Positions 46,690-55,872 of a stretch of 64,000 nt of DNA are shown piece after piece (the stretch's first letter is position 1; the number at the start of each line of letters is the position of its first letter). The translations under genes were made by a program, and so were the position numbers. A model generated the notes under the pieces. That model saw only the letters and a list, made by a program, of their open reading frames with translations. It had not been told where the DNA came from and searched no databases. The DNA comes from Siphonobacter sp. SORGH_AS_0500. GTDB taxonomy: Bacteria; Bacteroidota; Bacteroidia; Cytophagales; Spirosomataceae. The DNA lies in the NCBI RefSeq assembly GCF_002838835.1, contig NZ_NHPP01000010.1, positions 124,001 through 188,000 on the forward strand. The letters are read 5' to 3'.

Positions 46690-47451
46690 ATGGCAACACA
46701 CGCTGCTGCTGAACCGAAACAACTATGGCTGGGTGGTGCTGAACCAATGAAGGCCAGCTATGGTAAATTGATGATGTGGATCTTCCTTGTATCGGATGCA
46801 TTTACATTCTCTGGATTACTCATTGCTTACGGCTTAGTCCGTTATAGTCACCCTGCATTCGAGGGAGAGCCAAAAGATTTCGTTTTTTCTACGGAATACT
46901 GGCCTGTTCCTGAAAAAGTATTTGAGGCAGTACCCTTCTTCCACGGTTATCAGTTACCCCTGGTTTTCGTAGGTATCATGACGTTCATTCTGATCTTCAG
47001 TTCTGTAACGATGGTATTGGCGGTTGAAGCAGGACACCGCAAAGACAAAGCAGATGTAGAGAAATGGATGCTTTGGACGATTTTAGGTGGTATTACTTTC
47101 TTAGGTTCTCAGGCTTGGGAGTGGGGTCACTTTATTACCGGAACAGACAAGCCAACCATTGTAACCGACATCATCAACGGAGTACAGGTAACTAAAGAAG
47201 TATTTGGAGCTAATTTACACGTCAACCAATACGGTCCTCAGCCATTTGCTGATTTCTTCTTCTTCATTACAGGTTTCCACGGAACGCACGTAACGTCTGG
47301 AGTTATCCTGAACATCATCATCTTCTTCAACGTTTGTATGGGATTATACGAGCGTCGTGGACATTATGAAATGGTTGAAAAAGTAGGTCTTTACTGGCAC
47401 TTTGTAGACTTGGTTTGGGTCTTCGTATTTACATTCTTCTATCTGGTTTAA
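46690..47451 (+). CDS. coxC: Cytochrome c oxidase subunit III
   Basis: 253 residues, about five to six membrane helices with the family motifs FFFITGFHGTHVTSGV and GLYWHFVDLVWVFVFTFFYL. Stabilises the catalytic subunit and the proton entry. Follows the shorter subunit III gene by 86 bases. In phase with the rest of the ctaA-coxC unit. Confidence 0.92.
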   Translation: MATHAAAEPKQLWLGGAEPMKASYGKLMMWIFLVSDAFTFSGLLIAYGLVRYSHPAFEGEPKDFVFSTEYWPVPEKVFEAVPFFHGYQLPLVFVGIMTFILIFSSVTMVLAVEAGHRKDKADVEKWMLWTILGGITFLGSQAWEWGHFITGTDKPTIVTDIINGVQVTKEVFGANLHVNQYGPQPFADFFFFITGFHGTHVTSGVILNIIIFFNVCMGLYERRGHYEMVEKVGLYWHFVDLVWVFVFTFFYLV

Positions 47452-47470
47452 TTGAAAAGCATAAGTCGTC

Positions 47471-47803
47471 ATGGCATCTGAATATAACGAGTTTATCGAG
47501 AAGGACGGTAAGATGGTTGCTAAGCCTCAGACCAAAGCCATCTGGAAAACCTTTTGGATTTTATTAATCATTACTGTACTGGAATTCGTGGTAGCATTCT
47601 CGCTACCTCACCACTATCACATTTTGAAGGTAGCCATCTTCGTAGGTATGACGCTTATTAAAGCGGCTTACATCATGGGCGACTTCATGCACTTGTCGCA
47701 GGAAACAAAAGGTCTTTTCTGGACCATCTTGGTTCCCATCGTATTTATTGCATGGTTAGTGCTGGCTCTTTTACTAGAAGGTGGTTTTATATCTACTTAC
47801 TAA
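47471..47803 (+). CDS. Cytochrome c oxidase subunit IV-like protein
   Basis: 110 residues with three membrane helices (KTFWILLIITVLEFVVAF; HILKVAIFVGMTLIKAAYIM; LFWTILVPIVFIAWLVLALL). Matches the small bacterial subunit IV family (COX4_pro) by size, helix pattern and place just after subunit III. Auxiliary subunit without cofactor. Confidence 0.85.
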   Translation: MASEYNEFIEKDGKMVAKPQTKAIWKTFWILLIITVLEFVVAFSLPHHYHILKVAIFVGMTLIKAAYIMGDFMHLSQETKGLFWTILVPIVFIAWLVLALLLEGGFISTY

Positions 47804-47845
47804 TAACATTAATATGTACTTTTGTGCATATTAAGAGAGCTAGTT

Positions 47846-48568
47846 ATGTGGAATTTTAAAAAAGCCGGAATCCTGACTCTCATGTTGGTGATTCCGGTTT
47901 TGTTTTTTTTGTGGATTCGTTTTGGGGGCGTAAATCATTATACTTTACCCCGTTACTTCCCCCTGCGTGATTCAGTGACGAATCAGGTAACAATTGTAAA
48001 AAATGGTCCTGACCGCGAATGGTGGGAGCCTGAACAGGATACACTTTTCCATACCATTCCAGATTTTCATTTATGGAATCAGGATAGTGTAGCCGTTGAT
48101 AGAAACCTGATTAAAGGAAAAATTGTAGTAGCAGATTTTTTCTTTAGCCGTTGCCCAACGATTTGCCCTAAAATGTCGAGTCAATTGAATCGGATTCAGG
48201 ATGTATTTCTGAATTATCCCGAAGTATTGCTTGTTTCGCATTCTATTGATCCCGTTCATGATACACCGTCGGTGTTGAAAGCCTATGCCAAACGTTATGA
48301 TGCGGAAACTAATAAATGGGTATTTCTGACAGGAGATAAATCCCAGATCTACCAGCTAGCGATAAAAGGCTACAAACTGGCCGTTCAGGATGATGCTCCA
48401 AAAACGGGCTCGAATGAAACTTTCACGCACGACAGTAAGTTGGTTTTAGTGGATAAGGAAGGCGTGATCCGAGGTTATTACGACGCAGAAGATAAAGAAG
48501 AAGTGGATCGTCTGATTCTGGAAATACGGGTATTGCAGGATATTTACAAAAAACGAGAATCAAAATGA
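47846..48568 (+). CDS. SCO1/SenC-family copper chaperone
   Basis: About 241 residues from ATG 47846; an in-frame TTG at 47822 is also open but 47846 gives a normal membrane anchor (GILTLMLVIPVLFFLWI). Thioredoxin fold with the copper-binding Cys-x3-Cys (FSRCPTICPKMSSQL) and a His further on (FTHDSKLVLVD). Delivers Cu to, or reduces, the CuA site of subunit II. ATGA overlap with the next gene. A TACTTTTG element at 47817-47824 might be an internal promoter. Confidence 0.92.
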   Translation: MWNFKKAGILTLMLVIPVLFFLWIRFGGVNHYTLPRYFPLRDSVTNQVTIVKNGPDREWWEPEQDTLFHTIPDFHLWNQDSVAVDRNLIKGKIVVADFFFSRCPTICPKMSSQLNRIQDVFLNYPEVLLVSHSIDPVHDTPSVLKAYAKRYDAETNKWVFLTGDKSQIYQLAIKGYKLAVQDDAPKTGSNETFTHDSKLVLVDKEGVIRGYYDAEDKEEVDRLILEIRVLQDIYKKRESK

Positions 48569-49119
48569 GTCAGTTAATTATACCCCAAGAAAAGCAGAAG
48601 AGCTATCTGATGTGGATTCGCATTTTATCCTTTGCGATTCCTATTGCGGTGGCCGTTTTACTGAACCCTCGTGTACCTAAAGTAAACTTAGGAGAGTGGA
48701 CCAAGATATTACCCCATTTAAACGCGGCTATTAATACCACCACTTCAATTCTATTACTGGCAGGTTACATCTTTATTAAAAAGGGAAACATTGCCGGGCA
48801 CCGTAGAAGTATGCAGGCGGCTTTTGTGCTGGGATCGTTGTTTCTGGTTAGTTATGTACTGTATCACCTGACCACCGAATCAACAAAGTTTGGTGGTGAA
48901 GGGGCGTTTATTCGCGGCTTTTACTATACTATTTTAGTGACGCATATTGTACTATCAGTGGTAGTTGTGCCGTTCGTTTTATTAGCAGTATACTATGCCT
49001 GGAGTAATCAGATCCCACGGCATAAACGTATCGTGAAGGTTACGTATCCTTTATGGTTATATGTGTCAGTAACTGGTGTCATTGCTTATTTAATGATTAG
49101 TCCTTATTACCACTCATGA
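48565..49119 (+). CDS. DUF420 membrane protein
   Basis: 184 residues, about five membrane helices, DUF420 family (LNAAINTTTSILLLAGYIFI, then KKGNIAGHRRSMQAAFVLG). Proteins of this family are regularly found in oxidase-assembly gene groups; biochemical role unknown. Four-base overlaps join it to the SCO gene before and to the small protein after, so expression is tightly coupled. Confidence 0.9.
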   Translation: MSQLIIPQEKQKSYLMWIRILSFAIPIAVAVLLNPRVPKVNLGEWTKILPHLNAAINTTTSILLLAGYIFIKKGNIAGHRRSMQAAFVLGSLFLVSYVLYHLTTESTKFGGEGAFIRGFYYTILVTHIVLSVVVVPFVLLAVYYAWSNQIPRHKRIVKVTYPLWLYVSVTGVIAYLMISPYYHS

Positions 49120-49388
49120 AAAAACTCATTGCCGCTTTTGTATTGCTCCTTTGGAGTTCTACGATGAGCTTTGCTCAATGTGCCATGTGCCGGGCTTCTG
49201 TGGAAAGTACCTACAGCGATGGACATTACTTAAATGGTTCTGGACTCAATACCGGTATTCTATACTTACTGGTTATGCCCTATTTGTTAGTAGCTCTGAT
49301 TGCCTATTTGTGGTACAAAGGTAGCCGCAAAGAGCACGCTCAGAAACTTGCTTTGTGGGAACGAATGAAGAGTATTACCCAGTCTTAA
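49116..49388 (+). CDS. Small uncharacterised membrane protein with CxxC
   Basis: 90 residues: signal peptide (LIAAFVLLLWSSTMSFAQ), a CAMC pair directly after the cleavage site, a Gly/Asn-rich loop and a C-terminal membrane helix (GILYLLVMPYLLVALIAYLW). The Cys pair at the membrane surface next to SCO suggests a part in copper or thiol handling for oxidase assembly; inferred from position only. Overlaps the DUF420 gene by four bases and ends the cluster. Confidence 0.8.
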   Translation: MKKLIAAFVLLLWSSTMSFAQCAMCRASVESTYSDGHYLNGSGLNTGILYLLVMPYLLVALIAYLWYKGSRKEHAQKLALWERMKSITQS

Positions 49389-49420
49389 GAACTTTGTGAT
49401 TAGATTTATTGCCTGATAAT

Positions 49421-49455
49421 AGCCTCCTGAACTTCGGTCAGGAGGTTTTATTTTT
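49421..49455 (+). terminator. Terminator after the oxidase-assembly genes
   Basis: Eight-pair stem (49423-49430 with 49438-49445), seven-base loop, then TTTTATTTTT. Confidence 0.85.
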
Positions 49456-49616
49456 GCAAACCCAAAAGATAGAGTTAGTAAGTTTCTGGTAATCAAAAGG
49501 ATAAAAAAATAATGAACGTGAAAAACAATATTTTTAAAATTAGTTAAACAAATTATGCAACCCTTTCTAATGGATGTGCATCTGTCTTGCAGGTAACTAG
49601 CCTTAGACCGAGTCCC

Positions 49617-50182
49617 GTGAAAATCTTATCTTTATTTCAAACAGAAGAACAACTGGTAAAAGCCTGTCAAAAGGGCGACCCCAGAGCTCAACGGAGGGTA
49701 TATGATAAATATTCCAGCCGGATGAATGCTGTTTGTCGGAGATACTTTAAAGATGAGTACGAAGCGGAAGAATGCATGATTGAAGCATTCGTCAAAGTTT
49801 TTGAGAAGATTAGTCAGTTTAAATTAGAAGGTAGTTTTGAAGGTTGGATTCGCCGGATTGTGGTAAACGAATGTTTGATGGCTCTACGAGCAAAAAAACA
49901 GATGGGGAATCAGATGAGTTATGATGATATAATCTATGAACCTAATCCGCAATTGCTGAAACGTCATTAGAAGCTCAGGACCTTTTCAAGCTGGTTGAAC
50001 AATTGCCGGTAGGTTACCGAACCGTATTCAACCTGTATGCCATTGATGGGTATACGCATGAAGAAATCGGTCAAAGTTTGGGAATTACGGAGAGTACATC
50101 TAAATCGCAACTACACCGGGCCAGAGCTTTGTTGCAACGCATGATTGCTGAAAGCGATACCCGGTTGTCAATAAATTATTAA
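49617..50182 (+). pseudogene. ECF sigma-70 factor interrupted by a -1 frameshift
   Basis: Region 2 of an ECF sigma factor is encoded in one frame (LVKACQKGDPRAQRRVYDKY; FEGWIRRIVVNECLMALR) up to a stop at 49968-49970. Region 4 follows at once in the -1 frame (LFKLVEQLPVGYRTVFNLYA; DGYTHEEIGQSLGITESTSK) to a stop at 50180-50182. The shift must fall between about 49944 and 49968. Joined, the protein has about 188 residues, normal for the family. Likely start GTG 49617 (no in-frame ATG upstream; an in-frame TTG at 49587). No slippery site seen. Recent mutation or sequence error. Confidence 0.8.
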
Positions 50183-50186
50183 GCTT

Positions 50187-50954
50187 ATGAAACAGCCAAA
50201 AGAAAATCATCCGATTGATGAGTTGTTTGCCAGAAAGCTAAAAAACCATGAGCAGGCACCGCAATCTCAATCGTGGGAAAAGATACAGAGCCGACTCAAC
50301 TCCAGCTATACCCAGCGTAGAGGCTTGCCCCTTTGGGCCAAGTATTCTGCTGCGGCTTCCATTGCTTTATTAATGATGGCAGGTTGGTGGTTCCAGAAAG
50401 CGAGTCAGCCTAACTCGCAGGAGTTAGCGGTGCAGCAGCCTAAGGCAATTACTGCTCCTAAAGTTATTACTCCTGAACCAGCTTTTACCCCTGAGACGGA
50501 AGTGGCAATAGCTACTGAGGAAGGTCGCACGGCACAAGAGAAGCCCCAGGTACAGGAATCTAAAGTAGAGGTAGTGCCTCACAAGAACACTCGTCCGGTA
50601 CCAAGTCAGGGTAAGATGACTCTTGAGACGATCCCGGTGGTAGAATCAGTAGCCAGAAACGAAGCCGAGGTAAAGGCACCTACACCAGTAACTATAGAAA
50701 TACCTAAAGCCACAGAAGTGGCAGTGTCTAAGCCAGAAAAGCCTGAGGAAGACAAGACCTTTATTGTTAAAGTAGTTGAATCGGAAATCGCAGCGGTAGA
50801 TGTTAAGGATGAAAAGCCTGCCAGGAAGAAGAAATTTTTCTCCAGAATAGCTAAAAGCCTGAAGCATATCCAGGAGGGCGAATGGAAAGAAGTGGGATTA
50901 GATGGAAAAGCTATCCTAGCCCGGACAGAAGATAATATTTTTAAGAAGCACTAA
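50187..50954 (+). CDS. Uncharacterised single-pass membrane protein, possible anti-sigma factor
   Basis: 255 residues: a cytoplasmic N-terminal part of about 48 residues, one membrane helix (about 51-67, KYSAAASIALLMMAGWWF), then a periplasmic Pro/Glu/Lys/Val-rich tail of low complexity. Placed four bases after the ECF sigma gene, which is the usual location of an anti-sigma factor; no zinc-type or FecR motif is visible, so the role is inferred from context. Confidence 0.6.
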   Translation: MKQPKENHPIDELFARKLKNHEQAPQSQSWEKIQSRLNSSYTQRRGLPLWAKYSAAASIALLMMAGWWFQKASQPNSQELAVQQPKAITAPKVITPEPAFTPETEVAIATEEGRTAQEKPQVQESKVEVVPHKNTRPVPSQGKMTLETIPVVESVARNEAEVKAPTPVTIEIPKATEVAVSKPEKPEEDKTFIVKVVESEIAAVDVKDEKPARKKKFFSRIAKSLKHIQEGEWKEVGLDGKAILARTEDNIFKKH

Positions 50955-51008
50955 GCAACTTTTGCTCCTTCAGTTACATCTGAAAAGTAAATCCTTTGAA
51001 TTAAGAAC

Positions 51009-51989
51009 ATGAAACGCATCGTATTCGCTTTGCTTGCCGTTTTAGGAACGTTCGGAATCGCTTCTGCCAAAGAGGTTCAAAAAGATTCCATTATAGTGGT
51101 GATGGGGGATAATTCCCGGATTATTATTTACGGTGAGAATAAAGAGGAACTTAAGAAGTTACTCCATTATGATGTAAATAAGTTATTGAAGGATGTAGGA
51201 GCTAAAATTGACGCAGCTGATTCAAACGGGACAACTCGTATTGTATTGGATGAAATCAACGGGGAGCAGTATTTAATGAATGAAACAGTAATTGAACGTA
51301 ACGGGTATAAGATTACCGCTAAAGGTGATACCATTCGTTACACCAAAAGAACCGTAAAAAAGACCCGTCCCTGGTGGCAAAATGATCAGGACAATTTTGT
51401 TATATCCATCGGTTTGAATGCGTACGGCAGCAAGGAGAATACGGCGGCGTACCCGAATCCAGATGATTATGACCTTCGACCTCTGGGCTCTCGTTACTTC
51501 GCTTTAGGCTTTTACCGTAATCCTACGTTAGTGAAAGGTCAGGATGCCGCTTTACGAGTAAGGCTAGGGTTGGAATTTTCCTGGTATAACTTCATGTTTG
51601 ATGGGGATAAGGTAGCTTACAAAGGAGAAGAACGAGTAGAATTCCGGGAGTTTGGGCAACCGCTCCGGAAAAATAAATTAACCGTTTGTTATGTAACGGT
51701 TCCAGTTATGCCAAGCATTGCGATTCGAAAAGGAGTCATATCGCACATCGGGGCAGGAGGGTATGTAGGCTATCGGCTGGACAGTTACACCAAGACTAAA
51801 ACAGAAAATGGCAAAAAAGACCATAACCATGGAGGGTACTGGCTAAACGATTTTCGCTACGGATTAATGGCTGAGATTGGTTTCCGTAACTCGGTGGATT
51901 TGTTCTTCCAATATGACCTGAACGAGTTATATCAGGTAGCTCGTGGGCCCCAGGTACAGGCAGTCAGTTTTGGCGTGCGTCTGAATTAA
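51009..51989 (+). CDS. Outer-membrane beta-barrel protein, uncharacterised
   Basis: 326 residues with a signal peptide (MKRIVFALLAVLGTFGIASA), a globular part to about residue 110 with IVVMGDNSRIIIYGENKEEL, then a barrel (FVISIGLNAYGSKENT; ALGFYRNPTLVKG; RVRLGLEFSWYNFMF; GAGGYVGYRLDSY; ALQAVSFGVRLN-like end). Third gene of a sigma/membrane protein/barrel set. May be the envelope output or sensor of the sigma factor; not shown. A terminator follows. Confidence 0.72.
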   Translation: MKRIVFALLAVLGTFGIASAKEVQKDSIIVVMGDNSRIIIYGENKEELKKLLHYDVNKLLKDVGAKIDAADSNGTTRIVLDEINGEQYLMNETVIERNGYKITAKGDTIRYTKRTVKKTRPWWQNDQDNFVISIGLNAYGSKENTAAYPNPDDYDLRPLGSRYFALGFYRNPTLVKGQDAALRVRLGLEFSWYNFMFDGDKVAYKGEERVEFREFGQPLRKNKLTVCYVTVPVMPSIAIRKGVISHIGAGGYVGYRLDSYTKTKTENGKKDHNHGGYWLNDFRYGLMAEIGFRNSVDLFFQYDLNELYQVARGPQVQAVSFGVRLN

Positions 51990-52007
51990 ACGAAGGAAAT
52001 ACGAGAG

Positions 52008-52043
52008 AAAGGGAGCTAGTCTAAAAAGATGGCTCCCTTTTTT
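52008..52043 (+). terminator. Terminator after the beta-barrel gene
   Basis: AAAGGGAGC and GCTCCCTTT arms with a 15-base loop, followed by a run of T. Confidence 0.75.
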
Positions 52044-52140
52044 GTAGATTTTTTTTGATGGATTGCTCTGAAAATGAAAGAATTAAGAGGAATGGAAGAT
52101 TAAATTCCGTAAAAAAGTATAAGTTTTTTTGAGTCACCTC

Positions 52141-52171
52141 TTGACAAGGGCTTGAGAACGCTATACTTTTG
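52141..52171 (+). promoter_or_regulatory. Promoter of the tRNA-Tyr/Gly/Thr unit
   Basis: TTG (52141-52143), 20 bases, TACTTTTG (52164-52171), matching the Bacteroidota consensus. Start about 52178. Confidence 0.8.
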
Positions 52172-52257
52172 CAACTCCAAACCGGAAGGTAAAACAAAAC
52201 TTACTCGAAGGAAGGGGAGAAAACGTTCTTTAATACAAGCTTAGTAACATCTCATTT

Positions 52258-52340
52258 GGGGCGATACCAGAGTGGCCAAATGGGGCAGACTGTAAATCTG
52301 CTGGCGTCAGCCTACGGTGGTTCGAATCCATCTCGCCCCA
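52258..52340 (+). tRNA. tRNA-Tyr (GTA)
   Basis: 83-nt class II tRNA with a long variable arm. Acceptor stem GGGGCGA/TCGCCCC, discriminator A, anticodon arm CAGACTGTAAATCTG with GTA, T arm GGTTCGAATCC. First of three tRNAs in the unit. Confidence 0.96.
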
Positions 52341-52402
52341 CAATTTCAATGACTATTGATTGCGTAAGTGTATTATAAAATCGATAGTCATTTTTAGTAA
52401 AT

Positions 52403-52475
52403 GCGGGCGTAGCTCAGTTGGTAGAGCGGCAGCCTTCCAAGCTGCAGGTCGCGGGTTCGAGCCTCGTCGCCCGCT
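52403..52475 (+). tRNA. tRNA-Gly (TCC)
   Basis: 73-nt tRNA. Acceptor GCGGGCG/CGCCCGC, discriminator T, anticodon loop CTTCCAA with TCC between GCAGC and GCTGC, T arm GGGTTCGAGCC. Confidence 0.96.
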
Positions 52476-52635
52476 CAATAAGTTGAGCGTAACATTTTAA
52501 AGTTATTTCGCTTTCGTAGCGATAAAACAGTTTCTACTACGTTCATAAGATTTACAAGTTACGCGATAATTGATTTACGTAACGTTCTCTCGTAAATCCT
52601 TTCTCAAGCTTGTAAATTTAAGATTTAAGAGTATT

Positions 52636-52707
<72 letters not shown>

Positions 52708-52756
52708 CTGAAACTTTCGGTCCGAGTTTTAGGTTGAAAGATCAGATATTGCGAAA

Positions 52757-52785
52757 TCCCTCTCCGTATAGAGAGGGACTTTTTT
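52757..52785 (+). terminator. Terminator between tRNA-Thr and tuf
   Basis: Eight-pair stem TCCCTCTC/GAGAGGGA, six-base loop, CTTTTTT tract. Lies before tuf, so it either ends the tRNA unit or attenuates read-through into tuf. No separate tuf promoter was recognised. Confidence 0.78.
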
Positions 52786-52872
52786 CGTAACGAAAGGTGC
52801 AAGTGACTCTTTTCGCAAGTACACTTTCATCAGAACAATAACCAATCGCGAAACCGATAATTCTTTCAAAAA

Positions 52873-54057
52873 ATGGCAAAGGAGACTTTTGACCGCTCGA
52901 AACCACACGTCAACATTGGTACTATTGGACACGTTGACCACGGTAAAACGACTTTGACTGCTGCGATCACGAAAGTTCTTTCTGAAAAAGGTCTGGCAGA
53001 AAAGAGAGATTTCTCTCAAATTGATAATGCTCCTGAAGAGCGTGAGCGTGGTATTACGATCAACACGGCACACGTTGAGTACCAAACTGAGAACCGTCAC
53101 TATGCACACGTAGACTGCCCAGGTCACGCCGATTACGTGAAAAACATGGTAACAGGTGCTGCTCAGATGGACGGTGCAATCATCGTAGTAGCTGCTACGG
53201 ATGGTCCTATGCCCCAGACTCGTGAGCACATCCTGCTTGCTCGTCAGGTAGGTGTACCCCAGCTTGTTGTATTCATGAACAAGGTGGATATGGTTGACGA
53301 TCCTGAGCTGTTAGAACTTGTTGAGATGGAAATCCGCGAGCTTCTGAGCTTCTACCAATTCGATGGTGACAACATTCCTGTAATCCAGGGTTCTGCTTTA
53401 GGTGGTCTGAATGGCGAGCCTAAGTGGGTTGAAACGATCGATCAATTGATGGCTGCTGTTGATAGCTGGATCCCAACTCCTGCTCGTGAGACTGACAAGC
53501 CTTTCTTGATGCCTGTTGAGGACGTATTCTCAATCACAGGTCGTGGAACGGTAGCTACAGGTCGTATCGAAACAGGTGTAATCAACTCTGGTGATCCTGT
53601 AGAGATCTTAGGTATGGGTGCTGAAAACCTGAAATCTACGGTAACGGGTGTGGAAATGTTCCGCAAAATCCTTGACCGTGGTGAAGCTGGTGACAACGTA
53701 GGTCTGCTGTTACGTGGTGTTGAGAAAACTGATATCCGTCGTGGTATGGTTATCTGTAAGCCAGGTTCAGTGAAGCCTCACGCTCACTTCAAAGCTGAGG
53801 TTTACATCCTTTCTAAAGAAGAAGGAGGCCGTCACACGCCATTCTTTAACAAATACCGTCCTCAGTTCTACTTCCGTACCACGGACGTAACAGGAGAAAT
53901 CATGTTACCTGAGAATGTAGAGATGGTTATGCCTGGTGATAACATCACGATTGACGTAACTTTGATTAGCCCTATCGCTATGGATAAAGGTCTGCGTTTC
54001 GCTATCCGCGAAGGTGGCCGTACCGTAGGTGCTGGTCAGGTAACTGAAATCTTATAA
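52873..54057 (+). CDS. tuf: Elongation factor Tu
   Basis: 394 residues. GTPase that brings aminoacyl-tRNA to the ribosome. G1 [15 protein letters not shown]2 region [13 protein letters not shown]3 [11 protein letters not shown]4 MNKVDMVDD, then domains 2 and 3 to [11 protein letters not shown]. Strongly biased codons, as expected for a high-expression gene. Usual neighbourhood: tRNAs before, tRNA-Trp and secE after. Confidence 0.98.
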   Translation: MAKETFDRSKPHVNIGTIGHVDHGKTTLTAAITKVLSEKGLAEKRDFSQIDNAPEERERGITINTAHVEYQTENRHYAHVDCPGHADYVKNMVTGAAQMDGAIIVVAATDGPMPQTREHILLARQVGVPQLVVFMNKVDMVDDPELLELVEMEIRELLSFYQFDGDNIPVIQGSALGGLNGEPKWVETIDQLMAAVDSWIPTPARETDKPFLMPVEDVFSITGRGTVATGRIETGVINSGDPVEILGMGAENLKSTVTGVEMFRKILDRGEAGDNVGLLLRGVEKTDIRRGMVICKPGSVKPHAHFKAEVYILSKEEGGRHTPFFNKYRPQFYFRTTDVTGEIMLPENVEMVMPGDNITIDVTLISPIAMDKGLRFAIREGGRTVGAGQVTEIL

Positions 54058-54074
54058 TTTATTATAAGCAGCAA

Positions 54075-54110
54075 AAGAAAGCGTCCTTTAATCGGGACGC
54101 TTTCTTTATT
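54075..54110 (+). terminator. Terminator after tuf
   Basis: Stem of 13 pairs (54075-54087 with 54096-54108) with A/T-rich extensions and a T-rich tail. Confidence 0.88.
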
Positions 54111-54153
54111 TAAAAATTATTTTTTGTTTTCAGAAAAAAAAGTCGGCTAAAAG

Positions 54154-54184
54154 TTGACCTAATTAAAACAAAAACGTATTTTTG
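54154..54184 (+). promoter_or_regulatory. Promoter of tRNA-Trp/secE/nusG unit
   Basis: TTG (54154-54156), 20 bases, TATTTTTG (54177-54184); same spacing as the promoter of the first tRNA unit. Start about 54191. Confidence 0.8.
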
Positions 54185-54212
54185 CAGTCCCAAAATTAAG
54201 GTACAAGTACAC

Positions 54213-54283
54213 ACGGGCATAGTATAAGGGTAGTACAGAGGTCTCCAAAACCTTCGGTCTGGGTTCGAATCCTGGTGCCCGTG
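54213..54283 (+). tRNA. tRNA-Trp (CCA)
   Basis: 71-nt tRNA. Acceptor ACGGGCA/TGCCCGT, discriminator G, anticodon loop CTCCAAA with CCA, T arm GGGTTCGAATCC. Next to secE, as often in bacteria. Confidence 0.95.
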
Positions 54284-54291
54284 CAACTAAG

Positions 54292-54362
54292 TTTCAGGTT
54301 TAAAGTTTAAAGTGAATTCTGACATTATCTTGATAGTCAGGCTTTAAACTTTAAACCTGAAA
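54292..54362 (+). repeat. Long hairpin between tRNA-Trp and secE
   Basis: Perfect 21-base arms (54292-54312 with 54342-54362) around a loop that itself contains CTGAC/GTCAG. No U-tract. May act as an RNase III-type processing site that separates the tRNA from the secE message. Confidence 0.6.
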
Positions 54363-54378
54363 GCTTTAAACTAAACAC

Positions 54379-54573
54379 ATGGAAAAGGTAACGTCATTAT
54401 TTAAGGCTTCCTGGGACGAAGTGACGCAACACATCACCTGGCCTCCTTTCAAGGATTTGCAATCGAGCTCATGGTTAGTGTTGATCGCCTCTCTGATCTT
54501 CGCTATTGTAGTAGGTCTGATGGACGCGGGTTTCCAGAATTTGCTGGATCTTTTCTATAGCCTCTCCAAGTAA
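54379..54573 (+). CDS. secE: Preprotein translocase subunit SecE
   Basis: 64 residues, one membrane helix (SSWLVLIASLIFAIVVGLMD). Short Bacteroidota form of SecE; a clamp around SecY. Standard place before nusG. Confidence 0.92.
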   Translation: MEKVTSLFKASWDEVTQHITWPPFKDLQSSSWLVLIASLIFAIVVGLMDAGFQNLLDLFYSLSK

Positions 54574-54664
54574 GTAACGCGTTTCCAGTTTGAGGTTTTC
54601 AGTTGACGCATTCATTCCGCTATCACTGGAAACTGAAGATTGAAAACTGAAAACTGAGAAGAAT

Positions 54665-55222
54665 ATGAGTAACGTGAATTGGTACGTTTTGCGGGCTGTT
54701 TCCGGACAAGAGAAAAAAGTAAAGTCTTATTTGGAAACGGAAGTAGCCAGACAAGAGCTTCAGGAGTCTATTCCGCAAATTCTGATTCCGTCCGAGAAAA
54801 TTGTTGAAATGCGTAACGGTAAGAAACGCATTCGCGAAAAAGCATTTTTCCCCGGCTATATCATGATCTCGGCTGACTTGTCTAACGGCGAAGTGATGCA
54901 CTTGATTACGAGTATGCCAGGCGTAATTGGCTTCCTCGGAAGTAATGATAAAGATAAAACCAAAATTCCTGTACCACTGCGAGCTTCTGAAGTAAAGCGT
55001 ATGCTGGGTCAGGTGGATGAAGTCGTTGAAGAAACGTCTACCTCTTCAGTATCTTTCCTGAAAGGAGAATCAGTGAAAGTAATGGACGGACCATTCAGTG
55101 GCTTTACCGGCACCATCGAAGAAATCTTCGATGACAAAAAGAAACTTCACGTAACTGTTAAAATCTTTGGCCGAAATACGCCAGTTGAACTGAGTTACGC
55201 TCAAGTGGAAAAAGAGGGCTAA
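54665..55222 (+). CDS. nusG: Transcription termination/antitermination factor NusG
   Basis: 185 residues. NGN domain (NWYVLRAVSGQEKKVKSYLE; FFPGYIMI) and C-terminal KOW domain (VKVMDGPFSGFTGTIEEI). Binds RNA polymerase, and ribosomal S10 or Rho. Imperfect GTTTTCAGTTT-type inverted repeats fill the gap to secE. Confidence 0.96.
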   Translation: MSNVNWYVLRAVSGQEKKVKSYLETEVARQELQESIPQILIPSEKIVEMRNGKKRIREKAFFPGYIMISADLSNGEVMHLITSMPGVIGFLGSNDKDKTKIPVPLRASEVKRMLGQVDEVVEETSTSSVSFLKGESVKVMDGPFSGFTGTIEEIFDDKKKLHVTVKIFGRNTPVELSYAQVEKEG

Positions 55223-55357
55223 TACGAACCATTCTTTCCGCAGATGTTGTGAGCCATCGCGGTACTGGCACTTCAAGCTTCCAAGGAATTGCCCCTTCGT
55301 TAATGCTTCTTTCGATAAATGTAACGTGGGCCTTAGAGCCTCAAATATTATTATACA

Positions 55358-55801
55358 ATGGCTAAGCAAATCACCGGATATGTAAAGTTGCAGGTTAAAG
55401 GTGGTCAGGCAAACCCTTCGCCCCCAATCGGTCCGGCACTGGGTTCCAAGGGTCTGAACATCATGGAATTCTGCAAGCAGTTCAATGCTCGTACCCAAGA
55501 CAAAATGGGTCAGGTATTGCCTGTACTGATTACGTACTACTCAGACAAATCGTTTGATTTCGTAATCAAAACTCCTCCCGCTGCTAACTTATTACTGGAA
55601 GCTTCTAAAATTAAGTTGGGTTCTGCTCAGCCTAACCTGAAGAAAGTAGGTTCAGTTAGCTGGGATCAGGTTAAAACTATTGCTGAAACCAAAATGCCTG
55701 ATTTGAACTGCTTTACAATCGAAGCAGCAATGAAGATGGTTGCTGGTACAGCTCGCAGTATGGGTATCACGGTATCTGGTACTGCTCCCTGGCAAGAATA
55801 A
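55358..55801 (+). CDS. rplK: 50S ribosomal protein L11
   Basis: 147 residues; motif [20 protein letters not shown], a family hallmark. Part of the GTPase-associated centre. The 135-base leader before it has no gene and may carry the L1 autoregulation site known from E. coli; not confirmed. Confidence 0.97.
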   Translation: MAKQITGYVKLQVKGGQANPSPPIGPALGSKGLNIMEFCKQFNARTQDKMGQVLPVLITYYSDKSFDFVIKTPPAANLLLEASKIKLGSAQPNLKKVGSVSWDQVKTIAETKMPDLNCFTIEAAMKMVAGTARSMGITVSGTAPWQE

Positions 55802-55872
55802 TTTCCTAACGGGGGAGAATAACCTTCAGCGTACCGAAGCACATTCGATATCACCCCAAAATAACCATTCTC

